33,688 bases of DNA from Chromera velia (Eukaryota > Sar > Chromeraceae). The DNA lies in NCBI GenBank assembly GCA_018398765.1, contig JAHBMJ010000790.1:1-33688 (forward strand). Reading direction: 5' to 3'. A program made the position numbers and the translations under genes. Under the pieces are notes generated by a model. That model searched no databases. It had not been told where the DNA came from and saw only the letters and a list, made by a program, of their open reading frames with translations. Position 1 is the stretch's first letter. Every line of letters starts with the position of its first letter. Shown piece after piece: positions 11,872 through 24,145 of this stretch.

Positions 11872-12320
11872 GGGCGCTGAGGGGGCAGGAAGGGAGCAGA
11901 ACTCTAAGTGTGTGACTGTGGAGTGCGCTTCCTTCTCCGGACACCAGCAGATGCGTTGGTGAAATTTGCGTAGATTTGATTTTCGTGTCGAAATCGCGCT
12001 CCCGATGTCGCTTTGCGAAGGCTTCCATTGACCTCCAGAACTGCTTCTTTGTTTTCTTTCTCTTGGCGTGATGTGTGCAGCTTTTCGAGATGCTCATGCG
12101 GCAGGCGTTGGAGCGTCCCAAAAGTTTCTCTCCTCAGGAACTGGTCCTTCTCTACTGGAGCTTTGCCAAAGGTCCGATCGTTCGTTTGTGTGCTCCTTCA
12201 ACTCGCTGAGGGACGGGGTGGCGGGGAAGAAGGGGGAGGGCATGTTCGACTGTTTGGCAGATCGCATGGAGAGGCCTCGTATGCAGCGCTGATTGGGTTA
12301 TTTCCCGATCGTGCAACCCC

Positions 12321-12382
<62 letters not shown>

Positions 12383-13628
12383 ACTCGTTTGTTTCTTTTG
12401 TTCCTGCAGTTGGTCACGTCAACGCAGCCCTTCTGTTTGGACTCTCTGAATCGGTTCGGTCTGCTCTGAGCTCGGACAGCCTTCTGCCGGGACAGCTAGT
12501 CTCGATGCTCTGGTGGGTTTGCATTGGTGGATGGATGGATGGATGGATGGGAAGATGGATGTTCTAATGTGGTGTTAGGCAGACCTTGACACAGAGGTGG
12601 TCTACGCGCTAATGAGCAGCCTTATGACTGCTTTTCCTCTTTCTTTTTTTTTTCGTCGTTTCTTCGAAGCTCTTTCTCGGGCAGCCGTCCCATGTTCTTT
12701 CTACCTCTGCTTGAATTCATATTTTTTTTGCTCCTCAAGAAGGGACCAAATGAAGTGACCGTGTTCACACCTGCTGCGCCTCAGGTCTCTGACACAACTG
12801 GGGCTGGCCCCCTCCCCTCTTCTCTCAGAAGCTCTGTCCAAGGTTGCAAGGGAGGTGGAGAAGTACTCTCCTCGTGACTTGGCGGAGCTCTTGTGGGTTT
12901 GTGCTGCTGCCGAAGGGTGCTCGTACGCGACCTTCAGGTCCCTTCTGCGACATGCTGTGAAGACGATGGTGAAGAAGGACAGTGAGGGGAGGTCCGTTGT
13001 GGTTGCAGGGGCACAAGAGCTGTCAGTCGCTGTATGGGCTTCTGCAGTGGCAGGTGTGAGAGATGAAGAGTCGTTGAAGACTCTCTCTTGCGCTCTTGCG
13101 GCAGTGCTCGTTCAGAGCGAGGAAGATTTAGAGGACGCGAAATTCATCGTTGAGTCCGAAAAATCTCTTGACAGGGGCTCATCTGCTTCCGGAGGTGGGG
13201 CGTCGGGGGTGATTCTCCCTGACGACATTTCGGACGTCCGTGAGAGGATTAGGCTTCGTCGGCAGCTTGTGCGGGAAGAGGCAGCGGAGAAACGGCTACA
13301 GGAGGCCATGGGGGGTACCTCCAACAAAAAGACAAAAGGGAGAGGACAGACCGGGATAGGAGATGAAGGGGAGGACGAGGAGGTAGTGGACTTTTCGCCT
13401 GAGAAATGGTCATTGGGGGTTCGGGGCATTGCCAACATGCTTTGGGGTTTTTCTGTTTTAAACTTTGTTCAACCCGAACTTTTCCGTCTGGCAATCTCCA
13501 AACTGCGTCGCATGGGCGGGGGCGGAGAGGATGGGCTCCTCAGGGCTACAGAGGGAGAAGGTGAGGAGAGGAGGGAGCGTGAGAGGGAAGAGCTGATTTG
13601 TTTTCCCTTCAGTTGTTTGGGTTCGTTT

Positions 13629-13720
<92 letters not shown>

Positions 13721-13724
13721 TNCC

Positions 13725-13756
<32 letters not shown>

Positions 13757-15002
13757 ACTCGTTTGTTTCTTTTGTTCCTGCAGTTGGTCACGTCAACGCA
13801 GCCCTTCTGTTTGGACTCTCTGAATCGGTTCGGTCTGCTCTGAGCTCGGACAGCCTTCTGCCGGGACAGCTAGTCTCGATGCTCTGGTGGGTTTGCATTG
13901 GTGGATGGATGGATGGATGGATGGGAAGATGGATGTTCTAATGTGGTGTTAGGCAGACCTTGACACAGAGGTGGTCTACGCGCTAATGAGCAGCCTTATG
14001 ACTGCTTTTCCTCTTTCTTTTTTTTTTCGTCGTTTCTTCGAAGCTCTTTCTCGGGCAGCCGTCCCATGTTCTTTCTACCTCTGCTTGAATTCATATTTTT
14101 TTTGCTCCTCAAGAAGGGACCAAATGAAGTGACCGTGTTCACACCTGCTGCGCCTCAGGTCTCTGACACAACTGGGGCTGGCCCCCTCCCCTCTTCTCTC
14201 AGAAGCTCTGTCCAAGGTTGCAAGGGAGGTGGAGAAGTACTCTCCTCGTGACTTGGCGGAGCTCTTGTGGGTTTGTGCTGCTGCCGAAGGGTGCTCGTAC
14301 GCGACCTTCAGGTCCCTTCTGCGACATGCTGTGAAGACGATGGTGAAGAAGGACAGTGAGGGGAGGTCCGTTGTGGTTGCAGGGGCACAAGAGCTGTCAG
14401 TCGCTGTATGGGCTTCTGCAGTGGCAGGTGTGAGAGATGAAGAGTCGTTGAAGACTCTCTCTTGCGCTCTTGCGGCAGTGCTCGTTCAGAGCGAGGAAGA
14501 TTTAGAGGACGCGAAATTCATCGTTGAGTCCGAAAAATCTCTTGACAGGGGCTCATCTGCTTCCGGAGGTGGGGCGTCGGGGGTGATTCTCCCTGACGAC
14601 ATTTCGGACGTCCGTGAGAGGATTAGGCTTCGTCGGCAGCTTGTGCGGGAAGAGGCAGCGGAGAAACGGCTACAGGAGGCCATGGGGGGTACCTCCAACA
14701 AAAAGACAAAAGGGAGAGGACAGACCGGGATAGGAGATGAAGGGGAGGACGAGGAGGTAGTGGACTTTTCGCCTGAGAAATGGTCATTGGGGGTTCGGGG
14801 CATTGCCAACATGCTTTGGGGTTTTTCTGTTTTAAACTTTGTTCAACCCGAACTTTTCCGTCTGGCAATCTCCAAACTGCGTCGCATGGGCGGGGGCGGA
14901 GAGGATGGGCTCCTCAGGGCTACAGAGGGAGAAGGTGAGGAGAGGAGGGAGCGTGAGAGGGAAGAGCTGATTTGTTTTCCCTTCAGTTGTTTGGGTTCGT
15001 TT

Positions 15003-15042
<40 letters not shown>

Positions 15043-15716
15043 GCTTGCTTGCTTGCTTTCTTTTGTTGTTTCTTCCATTCATTTTTGCTTCGTCTTTTTC
15101 TGTCCTTCTGTCTGTCTTTTTTCCTTTCTTTTCCCCCCCTCTTCCCCCCTTGGCTGCCCGCACTCTCAGGTCTCAGATCGCACTACTATTATATAATCAT
15201 TGCATTCATTTCCTTTGCAGGATCGGAAAAGTCCCAATCGATTCGCCGATCTCAAATCTATCAGGCGCATCTCCTCTTTCTCTGTCTTCAGACGCTCGGC
15301 AGCGGGGGGCAGGGGGGCGGCAAGGGGAGTGACGAAGAAGTGAAAGGGAGCCGGGGTGGGGGGGGGCTGTTGAGCGAAAAAGAAGCAGCAGTCTTCCGAA
15401 AGAGCATGTCCGCCTCGGAGAGAAGCAAACTCAGCGCATCATCAGGCGAGGAGGAGGAAGAAGAAATCGAAGAGGGAGAGGAGAACCCGGGTGCTCAGTC
15501 TGAAAAGACAGCAGTTGCCGGGGCTGCATCTCCTCAGCAGAAGACACGGAGTCGCAGATGCGTCAGCGCAGTTTCCTCGTCTCTGCACTCACAGATATCA
15601 GACGGCCTACATCGATTTCTCCGGGTGGGTAAGCCGGCCATCAAACCCATCCCTTCGGACATGGGCTCGTTCTCACGCTCCTGTGTGGTGCCGAAGGATG
15701 TTTTTACTCCTCCTCT

Positions 15717-15747
<31 letters not shown>

Positions 15748-17821
15748 AGAGACGGAAAAAGAAAAGTACATGCAGTCTTTCTACGAATGTCTGTGTGTGT
15801 GAGTGATGTTTCAATGAAGCCGTAGCGATTTCTTGTTTTCTTGACCGCAGGTCGACCACGAAAACGAATTCTTCGCGGAGGATGCGCTCCTTGTCGACAT
15901 CGCGTTTCCGGAACTGAAGGTCTGTCTCCCCGTCTCTCTGCTGCCCGCCTGCCTGTCTGTCTGTCTGTCTGTCTGTGTGGGGATCTGATAGGGGAGCCTT
16001 TGGGAGTCTTTCCGATGGTGTTTGGACGGTGGATAACAACGCCTGTACTGTGCCCTGTGTCAGTGTGTGTTTGATTACCAGTACCTTGTAGTTTGTGTCT
16101 TCGTGCGTCTGTTTCTTTGGTGGCAAATCCTTTTCTTTTTTTCTATTCTTGTGCTCGATCGAGCCTTTGTGCATCGTTGTGCCCCCTTCAACATATCCGC
16201 TCCTCCAGCAAGCCTCCCCATCCATCCTTTGGGACACTTGAGGCTCTGCCCTCATCCCTTGCTTGCTTATTCCATTGTGCTACCTCTCGACTCAGCTAGG
16301 CACTCGTGCGTGCCTCATCCATCCTCCAGATCGGGTCTCCCGCTGTCTTCCCTCGTCTGTCTACCCGCAGTCCCTCTACTGTCTCTAGACCTTTCAGGTT
16401 TCTTACGTTTGTTTACTTTGTCTTCGTATCAGCATTCAATTTTTTAAAGAAGACGCGCTCTTGCATTTGCTTTTATTCATACTCTCATCCTTGTTGTTTC
16501 CTTTTTCCGTCACGCTTCTTTCTCCCTGCCGTCCTGCCTGTCTCTCTGCCTGCTCACGTCTATTCGATCGCGCAGGTTGCAATCGAAGCCGAGGGCCCCT
16601 TCCACTTCAAATCGAGGGGCCTGTCGAGGAAGTTGAACTCCCGGACTCTCTTCAAACAAAGACTACTAAGGGCCCTCGGGTGGAAGGTCGGTCGGTCCTT
16701 CTTCTTTTTCTTTTTGCGGGAACAACTTTACATTCGTAGGCCCCCCCTCTCTGCTTCCCGCTTTCTTGGTCTCTATCTCATTTTGTTTTCTGTTTTTCTC
16801 CTTGACCATCTTTTTGTCTGTTTCTTTCTTTCTGTCGTGGCAGGTGACTTCCATTCCCTTTTTCCAGTGGGAGCAGAAGTCTCACAGGTCAAGGAGTGCA
16901 AGGGCGGCATTCCTGCTTCGTCTGCTGGACTCTGACCCCTCCACAAAGTCTCTGGTGACGCCTGAGATCAGGGAGGAGATTGAACAGATGAAGAAGGGAA
17001 AAGAGAGAGGGGAAAGGGGAGGGAGTCGGGGAAGTGACCAAGAGGAGGGGGTAGTAGCTCGGACAAGGGAAGTCAATTCTTCGTCTCAAGAAGAGGAAGA
17101 GGAGCAAACGGAAATTGAGCCGTTGGAGGACTGGGAGGCAGATCTCTCAGTAGCCGTCCAGGACTTTCCACTTCTTCCTGATGAGTCCTCCTTCGTCCTT
17201 AGTCCCTTGTGGGCGCTTCGGGATCGTTTCGGCGACTGGCAGGAGGTGTCCGATGCCGCGGCCTTTCAGAGGGAAGCGCAGAAGAGGTCAGAGGAGAGAA
17301 AACGGAAGAAGAGAGAGAAAAGAGAAGAACTCATACGAAAAAGGGAAGAAGAGAGGTTGCAGAAGGAGAAGGAAGAAGGAAAAGAAGACGAACCAGGAAA
17401 GGAAAGCAGTCAGGGTGAAACTGTGCTTCCTGCTGAATCAGGGGAAGAGGTAAGGGGTGAGAGTGGGGTTTTTGGAATGAATGAAGCAGTTTTGAGAGAG
17501 CAGATTCCAAACAGGAGTAGTCTCTCCAACCTGGAGGATGAAACGGAAGAGGAAGAAACTTTGAGCCAGACCTCTCTGGAGGCATCGCGGAGAGTCATGC
17601 AGAGTTTGATGGAGGAGGGGCCAATAGAGTATTTGCAACAGGAGCCGGCGGATCAAGCACATGAACTGCGGGAGCGTGCGAGAGATCTGGCAGCCATGAG
17701 GGCAGGGGAGGCGTCTTGGGCCTCCAGGGGGAGAAGAGGGAAGCAACGGCAACGCCCAGCAGCACAAATAAAAGAAAGCGGGTCATCATTTTCATCTTCG
17801 CAAGGAACAGCACAAACATAG
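10742..17821 (+). CDS. RAP-domain RNA-binding protein with signal and transit-type leader (probably plastid)
   Basis: Exons read from splice sites and phase: 10742..11569, 12081..12171, 12410..12512, 12785..13560, (second copies 13784..13886 and 14159..14934), 15221..15624, 15851..15919, 16576..16686, 16844..17821. The product is 1412 aa with both copies, 1119 aa with one; both stay in frame. The N-terminus (MACPRTILALLVCFLPS) looks like a signal peptide followed by a basic leader, the bipartite pattern of complex plastids. Helical-repeat segments (AILQFVKHRIPDM; FSPQELVLLYWSFAK; YSPRDLAELLWVCAAA) recall the helical arrays of octotricopeptide/FASTK-type RNA binders. Exons 6-8 encode the RAP domain: VDIAFPELKVAIEAEGPFHF, then FKQRLLRALGWKVTSIPFFQW. 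RAP proteins act in organellar RNA processing, stability or translation. About 240 charged, Glu/Lys-rich residues follow the domain, which is unusual as RAP normally lies near the C-terminus. RNA target unknown. Confidence 0.85.
11745..11867 (+). repeat. CT/GT compound microsatellite in RAP gene intron 1
   Basis: Alternating CT runs and GT runs with short TGTC parts. It lies between the exon 1 donor (GTCAGT at 11570) and the exon 2 acceptor (GTGTGCAG before 12081). Confidence 0.9.
12321..12382 (+). repeat. Poly-C then CT/GT tract in RAP gene intron 2
   Basis: About 30 consecutive C residues followed by CT and GT dinucleotides. Copy 2 of the tandem block begins inside the equivalent of this poly-C, implicating it as an assembly break point. 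Confidence 0.9.
12349..13667 (+). repeat. Tandem block, copy 1 (RAP gene exons 3-4)
   Basis: This block of about 1.32 kb recurs at an offset of 1374 bases. It starts at the end of a poly-C run followed by CT and GT dinucleotides, contains exon 3, its intron and exon 4, and ends in a TTTC tract. No difference from copy 2 was seen in intron or exon, including translations in several frames. Confidence 0.9.
13627..13721 (+). repeat. TTTC tetranucleotide tract closing copy 1
   Basis: About 95 bases of uninterrupted TTTC, running straight into the N. The matching tract in copy 2 (15001 to about 15042) is shorter and continues into TTGC units and unique sequence. Confidence 0.9.
13722..13722. other. 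Single ambiguous base (N), probable contig join
   Basis: The only N in the window. It sits exactly between the long TTTC tract closing copy 1 and the CCCTCTCT opening copy 2. This is the arrangement expected when two overlapping contigs are abutted without merging. Confidence 0.85.
13723..15041 (+). repeat. Tandem block, copy 2 (RAP gene exons 3-4)
   Basis: Apparently exact copy of 12349-13667. After the shared TTTC tract it passes into unique sequence (TTGC units, then the intron before 15221). Exon 4 ends in the same phase as exon 2, so the extra copy adds 293 codons without a frameshift. Confidence 0.9.
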
Positions 17822-18486
17822 ACGGTCACTACATAGTACCGGCTTTAACCGCCTCACTTCATTCATTGAGTAGTTACCAACCAACTTAATTAAACTTAGG
17901 AATTGTATTCACCTCTGATTCATTCGATCAAACTACAGCATGACTCTCAGCAACTAAAATAATTTTAAAAACCTCTAAACGATATGCTAGATGTGATATG
18001 ATATTGATTGATTGATTGAACTTTTTTGAATCCTGGCTAGCACGCTAGGATCTAGGCTAGGATCTGTTATACGATCATGATGTGTATGATATAAAGTAGG
18101 ACCCTAGTAGATCATAGAGGATTACCTAGAGGATTACATTATGTTCGGGGCTAGGTTTGGGGCCATGAAGCCCTGGAGCTTCTAGTATACAATAGTAATA
18201 AGTTTGTTTGCGCCTAGTGTTGCGCGTATTCACGCGCAAAGGGCAAAAGACATACAAGTATGAGAATAAAATTTATGCATTCAAGTTATAGTTAAAGTTA
18301 TTCTAAGTTATTTTAGGCATTCTTACTCCGAGGCTAGCTCTGAGGGCTAGTCGGATCGAGAGGGTGCAACTTCATAGGCAGAAAACCCGATACGCTTAAA
18401 AGTATTAGAAATTTTTATTTACAAATTCTATGTACTGCACAGTCACCACAGTATGCATGCATATAATTTTTTAATAACACTGTGGC

Positions 18487-19171
18487 TAGTGACCATGTTT
18501 GATTTGATTATATTTGATTTGATTTGATTTAATTTGAGCTTCAACCTCAAATATTTGATATTTGAGGTAAGATTTCAGGTTAACCTCTTAGGGTTCCTCA
18601 CTGAGTCACTGACTTACTGTCACTCTGATCATTTTTCTCATAATAATAGTTATCAGAACATTTCTAATGTGTGTTTCAAAAATTTAAAAAAACATATATA
18701 AAATTATAACTTATCAGTTTCATAAAAAAAATATGCCTGTGTGGCAGTGTATACACACTAGTCACTGAGATGTTTGCAGACGCTCAAAAAGGGGGCCGTG
18801 AAAGATGTTCCAGCACCAGAAAAGTCAACACAGCTGTTCGGGAAAACGTTCAGCTGATCGGTTTACCTCTGCATGAAGTAAAAAGGGGTGAAGCGTCAAT
18901 TTCAGTGCAACTCAAAACGTTTTTTTTTTGAGAGCAAACCATCAAGATTTAGGTTTTTTCATTTGAATCAGCATGCGTGACGGATCGGTACTTGCAAAAG
19001 TTTTTTCGGGACCTTCATATATATTTGAGGTTAAAAGTCATATTGATCAAATATTTGATCGTATTTGATAGGTTTTTAAACACTAGGTCCTCCCTGACTG
19101 GATATTTGATTTGAGCTTAAGCCCTACCTCAAATCAAATCAAATATTAAATCAAATCAAACATGGTCACTA
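18487..19171. mobile_element. MITE-like element bounded by inverted repeats
   Basis: A 23-base arm at 18487-18509 (TAGTGACCATGTTTG and on) is repeated exactly in inverted orientation at 19149-19171. Both arms run inward into TTTGAT-rich sequence. A perfect palindrome (11-base arms, ACCTCAAATAT) lies at 18544-18568. There is no coding capacity. Element limits and target-site duplication are not established. Confidence 0.5.
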
Positions 19172-19660
19172 ACTGTGGCACTGCCTATGTGAACACCCAG
19201 TAAAACACTCACCTGGGGGTGGGTCTGCCTTTGTAATATCAATAATAATCATTGTAACGGTTGAAATGCCATATTATATATATGCGGCATAATATGTCAG
19301 TGATGATTTTTAGCCACACTGATCCTAATCCTATCTTAGCTACCACTGCCTACCAGTTTGAATTATCATTTCACTAGCAGTTTCAATAAGTGGAGAGAAT
19401 GCCGATCGAGAACTTAAGTTTGAAAGCAGCCACGTGGGGAGTGTTCCTTTGCCAGTGCCGCCGACACTCAGGCTGTGCCGGTAGCATTACCGTAGCACAA
19501 GCACCCATGCAGGGACAGACGGTGACTGGGAGTAAATAGACAGCAGCGGCCCGACAGCCTAAGTTTTGAAACTAAACTTTTAGACTAAACCAAATGCATT
19601 AAGTCAAATTGAATTAAAAAAAAAAAATAAATAGAGTTGTAACATCGGTGCTAGCATCAG

Positions 19661-19971
19661 TGGGTTAACTCAAAGCCGATTTGAATAATGATTATCAATG
19701 TCACTAGTGGAGATTAAAATTAGTAATCATTATTCAAATCGCTAAATTCGACGTCAATTTTAGTTAATGATTATATGGGTCATTTTTGTAAAAAAAAAAT
19801 TGTTCAAAACCCTTTTCTTATAGATAAATTTCAATTTAAACTTTTAGAGGTAAAAAAACGTTTCATTATGCATATTTTCATTAACGACCCCCATAATTAA
19901 TGATTATCAATGTCATTAGTGGACTAAGTGGAGATTAACACCAATAATGATAATTGAGTTAACGTACCCAC
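19661..19971. mobile_element. Nested inverted-repeat element with a strong hairpin
   Basis: Outer arms around GTTAACTCAA (from about 19664) and TTGAGTTAAC (to about 19963), each flanked by TGGG or CCCA, enclose a perfect 17-base stem (19678-19694 with 19724-19740, loop 29 bases). The phrase AATGATTATCAATGTCA occurs at about 19686 and again at about 19901. No coding content. Consistent with a foldback or MITE-type element. Confidence 0.45.
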
Positions 19972-20199
19972 AGATGGGAAATTATGCGTTTACATATATA
20001 ATCGAAATGATATTAAACACTATTGTCTATTATAGTATTGTTAAACTAATTGTTAGTGAATAGTCATTTGTTATATAACTGTGAATTTAACGCTGTTATA
20101 GGAAAAAAAACTGTTTGAAGTCTGCTTTATGCACTGGCAGGCGTTGCCGCCAACCGGTAAAAGCTCAGAACTAGGCTGAGAAATAGGCTGACAGCGATC

Positions 20200-22551
20200 A
20201 CGTATATACATCATGATGAGTCATTGATGACCATTGACCAGAGACCGTCGGACCGACTCACTTTTAGACCTATAGTGTTAGACTCTAGGTTAGACTGATC
20301 GATCTGCAATTCAAGGGTTAGTTCAAGGGTCCTCGGTCCTGCCCTGAGGACCCGCCCAGCGGCCCGGAGACCGTCGACGGCGTCGAGCGAACCGCTGTAT
20401 GGATCGATTCGTTCCTTCAAATGAAAGGAAAACTCCCAGGCAAATAGGTTGATGCTTCTCTCCCTCCCTGCATGCATGCAGTCTTGCCTCCACGCTTCCA
20501 TCCTTCTCGCGAGCTCGGAGCTCGATCGATGGGTCCATCGACTCTCTTCTCTTCTCTTCTCTTCTCTTCTCTAAAGCTAACGAAGGCTACCAAGCAAGCA
20601 GCTCCCGTCCCGTGTCGGTAATTGGATCAACTGATCGATCGATCCGCCGATGGATCCATCACAGAGCTTCAAGCTCTAAGGAAGCGGCTGTGGGAGGGCA
20701 GAATCAATGAAGTCAATCGAGCACGTGGTGTCTAAGTCGGTCGATCAGATGAGAGAGACAGAGAGAGGTACTTAATTCGCCTGTCAATTCATTCACACAT
20801 GGATGGATCTCTCTGCCCAATTACTTGTCCTCCAAAATGTTCTCTGCATGTTGCCCGTCTCTTTGAATGCTCTGAAGCAAACGAAGGGTGCTGGGTGAGT
20901 ACTTGGCGTAGTGATCTCATCCATCGAGTTCATCCAGCGGCATGCAGGATCGATGCCAGCTGGACGTCGAATGAATCGAGCGGAGCAGCCGGAAGATGCA
21001 TGGATGAATCGATCGGATAAGGAGGATCTCCACCACGCACTCACCCAGTCTCAGAATTGAAAGAAACGAATGTACGTGTCTGTCCGCCTGCAAAACTCTG
21101 AAATATATTCATTGTCTTTGTGGTCATGAGTACGGACAGAGCGTGCACGATCACGACAGGAAGGAAGTAGAGTCACACGAAGCGCGTGACAAAATCCCTC
21201 CTGTCTTCAAGGGTGTTCTGTTCGATCTTGCTTGTCTGTATGGAGGTACAGGCGGGGTCTAAAGAAAACCAAAAGATTGATTCTAGATTCTGTCTGAGAC
21301 GAAACCAAGGCGCCGGCCTTCCATCCGCCCCTCCGTTTTACTTCCTACTTTTCTCGACCTTTGCCTTGGTGTCTGAAACCTCTTGCCAGTCGAAATAAAT
21401 GAGTTCTTTCTTTTGTTCATTCATTCATTCGTTGTCTCTTCATCTCAGCGGGACAAAGAGAGAGAAAGAGAGAGCGAGAGGACACCACTGGGATGCATTT
21501 CCCCACCCTCTTCCCTCTGTTAACACACAGCACAGTCAACGCGTCTGTTGACGTGCGCATGCCAATCTGAGCATGTACTCCGGTCCCCCCCCTCCCCTCC
21601 CTGCATGTCTACGCATTAGGGTCACAACAGCCCGGTCACGAGTGGGCATTTCAACCCTGAAGGAAATAAGTATCACAGTACGTCTTTGTGTTACGAAATG
21701 GAGCAAAAGTGGGAGGGGAAAAGGACGAGAAGCGGGGGCGAAGGGAACACATGAAGGATGGGAAAGTGCACTGAATTCCAGTTTTTTTGAGTATCGAAAT
21801 CTCACTCGAACGAATCACATCGCTTTGGCCCTACGGCTGGAGAGATTCCTCCTTCACGATTCGACCGACTGACCGAGTGATCGACTGTCAGCTTCCTCTC
21901 TTTTTTTATTATAAATACTTGCATCAAGAAGAAAGAAAGAAGTCAGAGAAGAAACAACGGAGAGAAGAGTTTTAAAACAGCTCACCACAAACTTGGTGAA
22001 TAGAAAAGAGTAGCAGCATGTCTGAGGTCCTCGAGAAGGAAGCAAGGAGGCAGTGTAAGACGGACCACAAGCATCCTTCTCTGTCCTCCCTCTTCTTTTC
22101 CCTCCCGGGTGTTGACTCAAAGAGTCCTTTCAGTGGGAAGGAAGGACACTCTCTTTCCTTCTATCTGGAAAAGTGAGTGAGTCACATTCCATTCGTTTGT
22201 TGTGTCCTACATACTTAATTGCAGTCAGGACCAACGCTTCGATTCATCGCACGGAAACATAGACAGACCACTTTCCTCTTCCTTTTCTTTAAAATGCCCC
22301 CGCGCCCTGCATGATGAAATCACACAAGCGGGTTGCGCAATCCTCATGAAGTCGGTCGCATTTGGAGGCTGCATTTCCCACGCAAATCTACTGCCAAGTG
22401 ACTGTCACACGTAAATAAATCTACCGCCAAGTGCGGAGCCTTGTCTCCAATACAAATGAGAAGAGAGGGGAGGAAGGAATGAAAGAGACGGCTTCTCCCC
22501 CCACTTTTGCCACCGGTGCTTTCGAAGACAGACGTCGAGACTGACAAAAAT

Positions 22552-22586
<35 letters not shown>

Positions 22587-24104
22587 AAGAGGGAGAGAGA
22601 GAATGGTGGTCAGGAAAAAATCCAGAACAGCAGTTGGGAGAGGCGGACGGACGGACGAAGGGAAGGATAACAAACACAATGACTGACAGAGACATGCCGA
22701 GCTAGACAGACGACTGCTTGACAACAGAGGCTCACAAAGATGCTGACAGACAGTCGGTCTCGCCCACAGGAAATGACAAAATGATTCTAGGAAGAACCAC
22801 AAGCAACCAAGTAGGCGAAGAAAAGGAGGAGGAAGAGGAGGAAGCGGGACAACAAGGCAAGTTACATTATCAAACGAAAACGAAACGACGATGGGACAAC
22901 AGAAGCAACTACAGAGAGTAATGAATGGAAACCGAACGAAACGCAACGAATCGCATCGGGTTGTTTTTAAAGAGTTTCTTCAAACAGTCTCTCTCTCTCT
23001 TCTTGCATCTTCCTGTATTTTTTTTATGACGAGGTCTTTTTTTTTTTAATCAATTCCTTCCCATTCTTCACCTTTTTTTGACTGTCTAGTTTCTTTTCAT
23101 GCACCTGCCATGCAACAATTCCTTCCCCGCATGATCGATCGAACCGCTTGCGTGCACAAGGAATCGATCCATCTGGGGAGAACAGAAGGGCCGGACAGGA
23201 ATCTCGGACTAGCTTACAAAAGAACACACACACACACACACACACACACACAGCGTGTGACCATCCAGCCCGTGCTTAAACATGTTCACAGGCGTCCACA
23301 TGCAGGAAAGAACTTCCATCCATTCAACTAGGGTCGTGTTTGAATTTGTTTGAAATGCGTTTGCACAACAAATTGAGAGGCAATTCAAGAACAAACAGAC
23401 AGACAGACAGACAGACAGGCCGACAGAGAGACAGATCGAAAGAAACGAAGAAAGACCAACTTGCGGAGGGGTAGACAAGACAGACATTCATTCACGGTTT
23501 TCCAAAGAAAAACCGATGATTGATCGCGCGCACACAGACGGCGATTGAAGTTGCACAAGAGAGCGGTCCATGCCATACACAACCGGCTCATTCACTCATT
23601 CCGTCGTTCTCTCTTTCCTTCCTCAACTGACTCTTCTGACTGACTCTTCTGGGAGTCTATCAGTGAGTGAGTCCGTCAGTCATGCCCTGTCACAGCCAGA
23701 TGCAAGAAAAGGAAGCCTTGCACTGGAAGAAAAGAAAAGAAGAGAAAAAAAGATAGATCTGAGAAACGGGGCAGAGAAAAGGTTTGGCTCACAAGGTTTC
23801 TGCGCTATAATGTGTACCTATCTGTTGCTCCCGTGTGAGAGTGAGTGAGTGAGTGAGTGTGTCTGTGTGTGCGCGCCTGCGTGCCTGTGTGCTTGTGCGG
23901 CTGAATGAAGCGTCACTCCACCGCACCCCGCGCGGACACAAGCCGGGACGCCCAGGAAGGAAGGAAGGAAGGAAGGAAGGAACGAAGGGTAGGACGAAAG
24001 AAAGGGGGTCAAGTGGAACGAATTACAGAAAAAGAAAAAAATAAATCAGAGCCTGATCAGGCAACAAAAAAAAAAGGCCTCCCTTCCCCCCTCTTCAAAT
24101 ACGT

Positions 24105-24145
<41 letters not shown>

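Larger units (their letters stand above)
17822..20200. repeat. AT-rich repeat island between RAP gene and spacer
   Basis: No gene seen. The stretch is strikingly AT-rich beside its neighbours, with TTGAT-type runs, CTAG-rich segments (about 18030-18180) and inverted repeats described separately. It probably consists of non-autonomous transposable elements or their remains. Confidence 0.5.

Noticed and set aside
11717-12121. Open frame on the minus strand full of HTHTH and RERERE repeats
   Set aside because: It is a translation of the CT/GT microsatellite in RAP intron 1, opposite the sense strand.
13598-13843. Open frame running through the TTTC tract and the N
   Set aside because: Phe/Leu/Ser repeat translation of intronic microsatellite; exon 4 has a GTGAGG donor at 13561 before it.
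20211-20501. Minus-strand frame of 96 residues (ends VSRSDGLWSMVINDSS)
   Set aside because: Composition is plausible, but there is no recognisable family, splice partner or neighbouring exon; chance cannot be excluded.
23395-23417. Regular GACA repeats (also 26238-26264) that might suggest an array
   Set aside because: Simple tetranucleotide microsatellites without spacers; not a CRISPR array, which would also be out of place in a nuclear genome.
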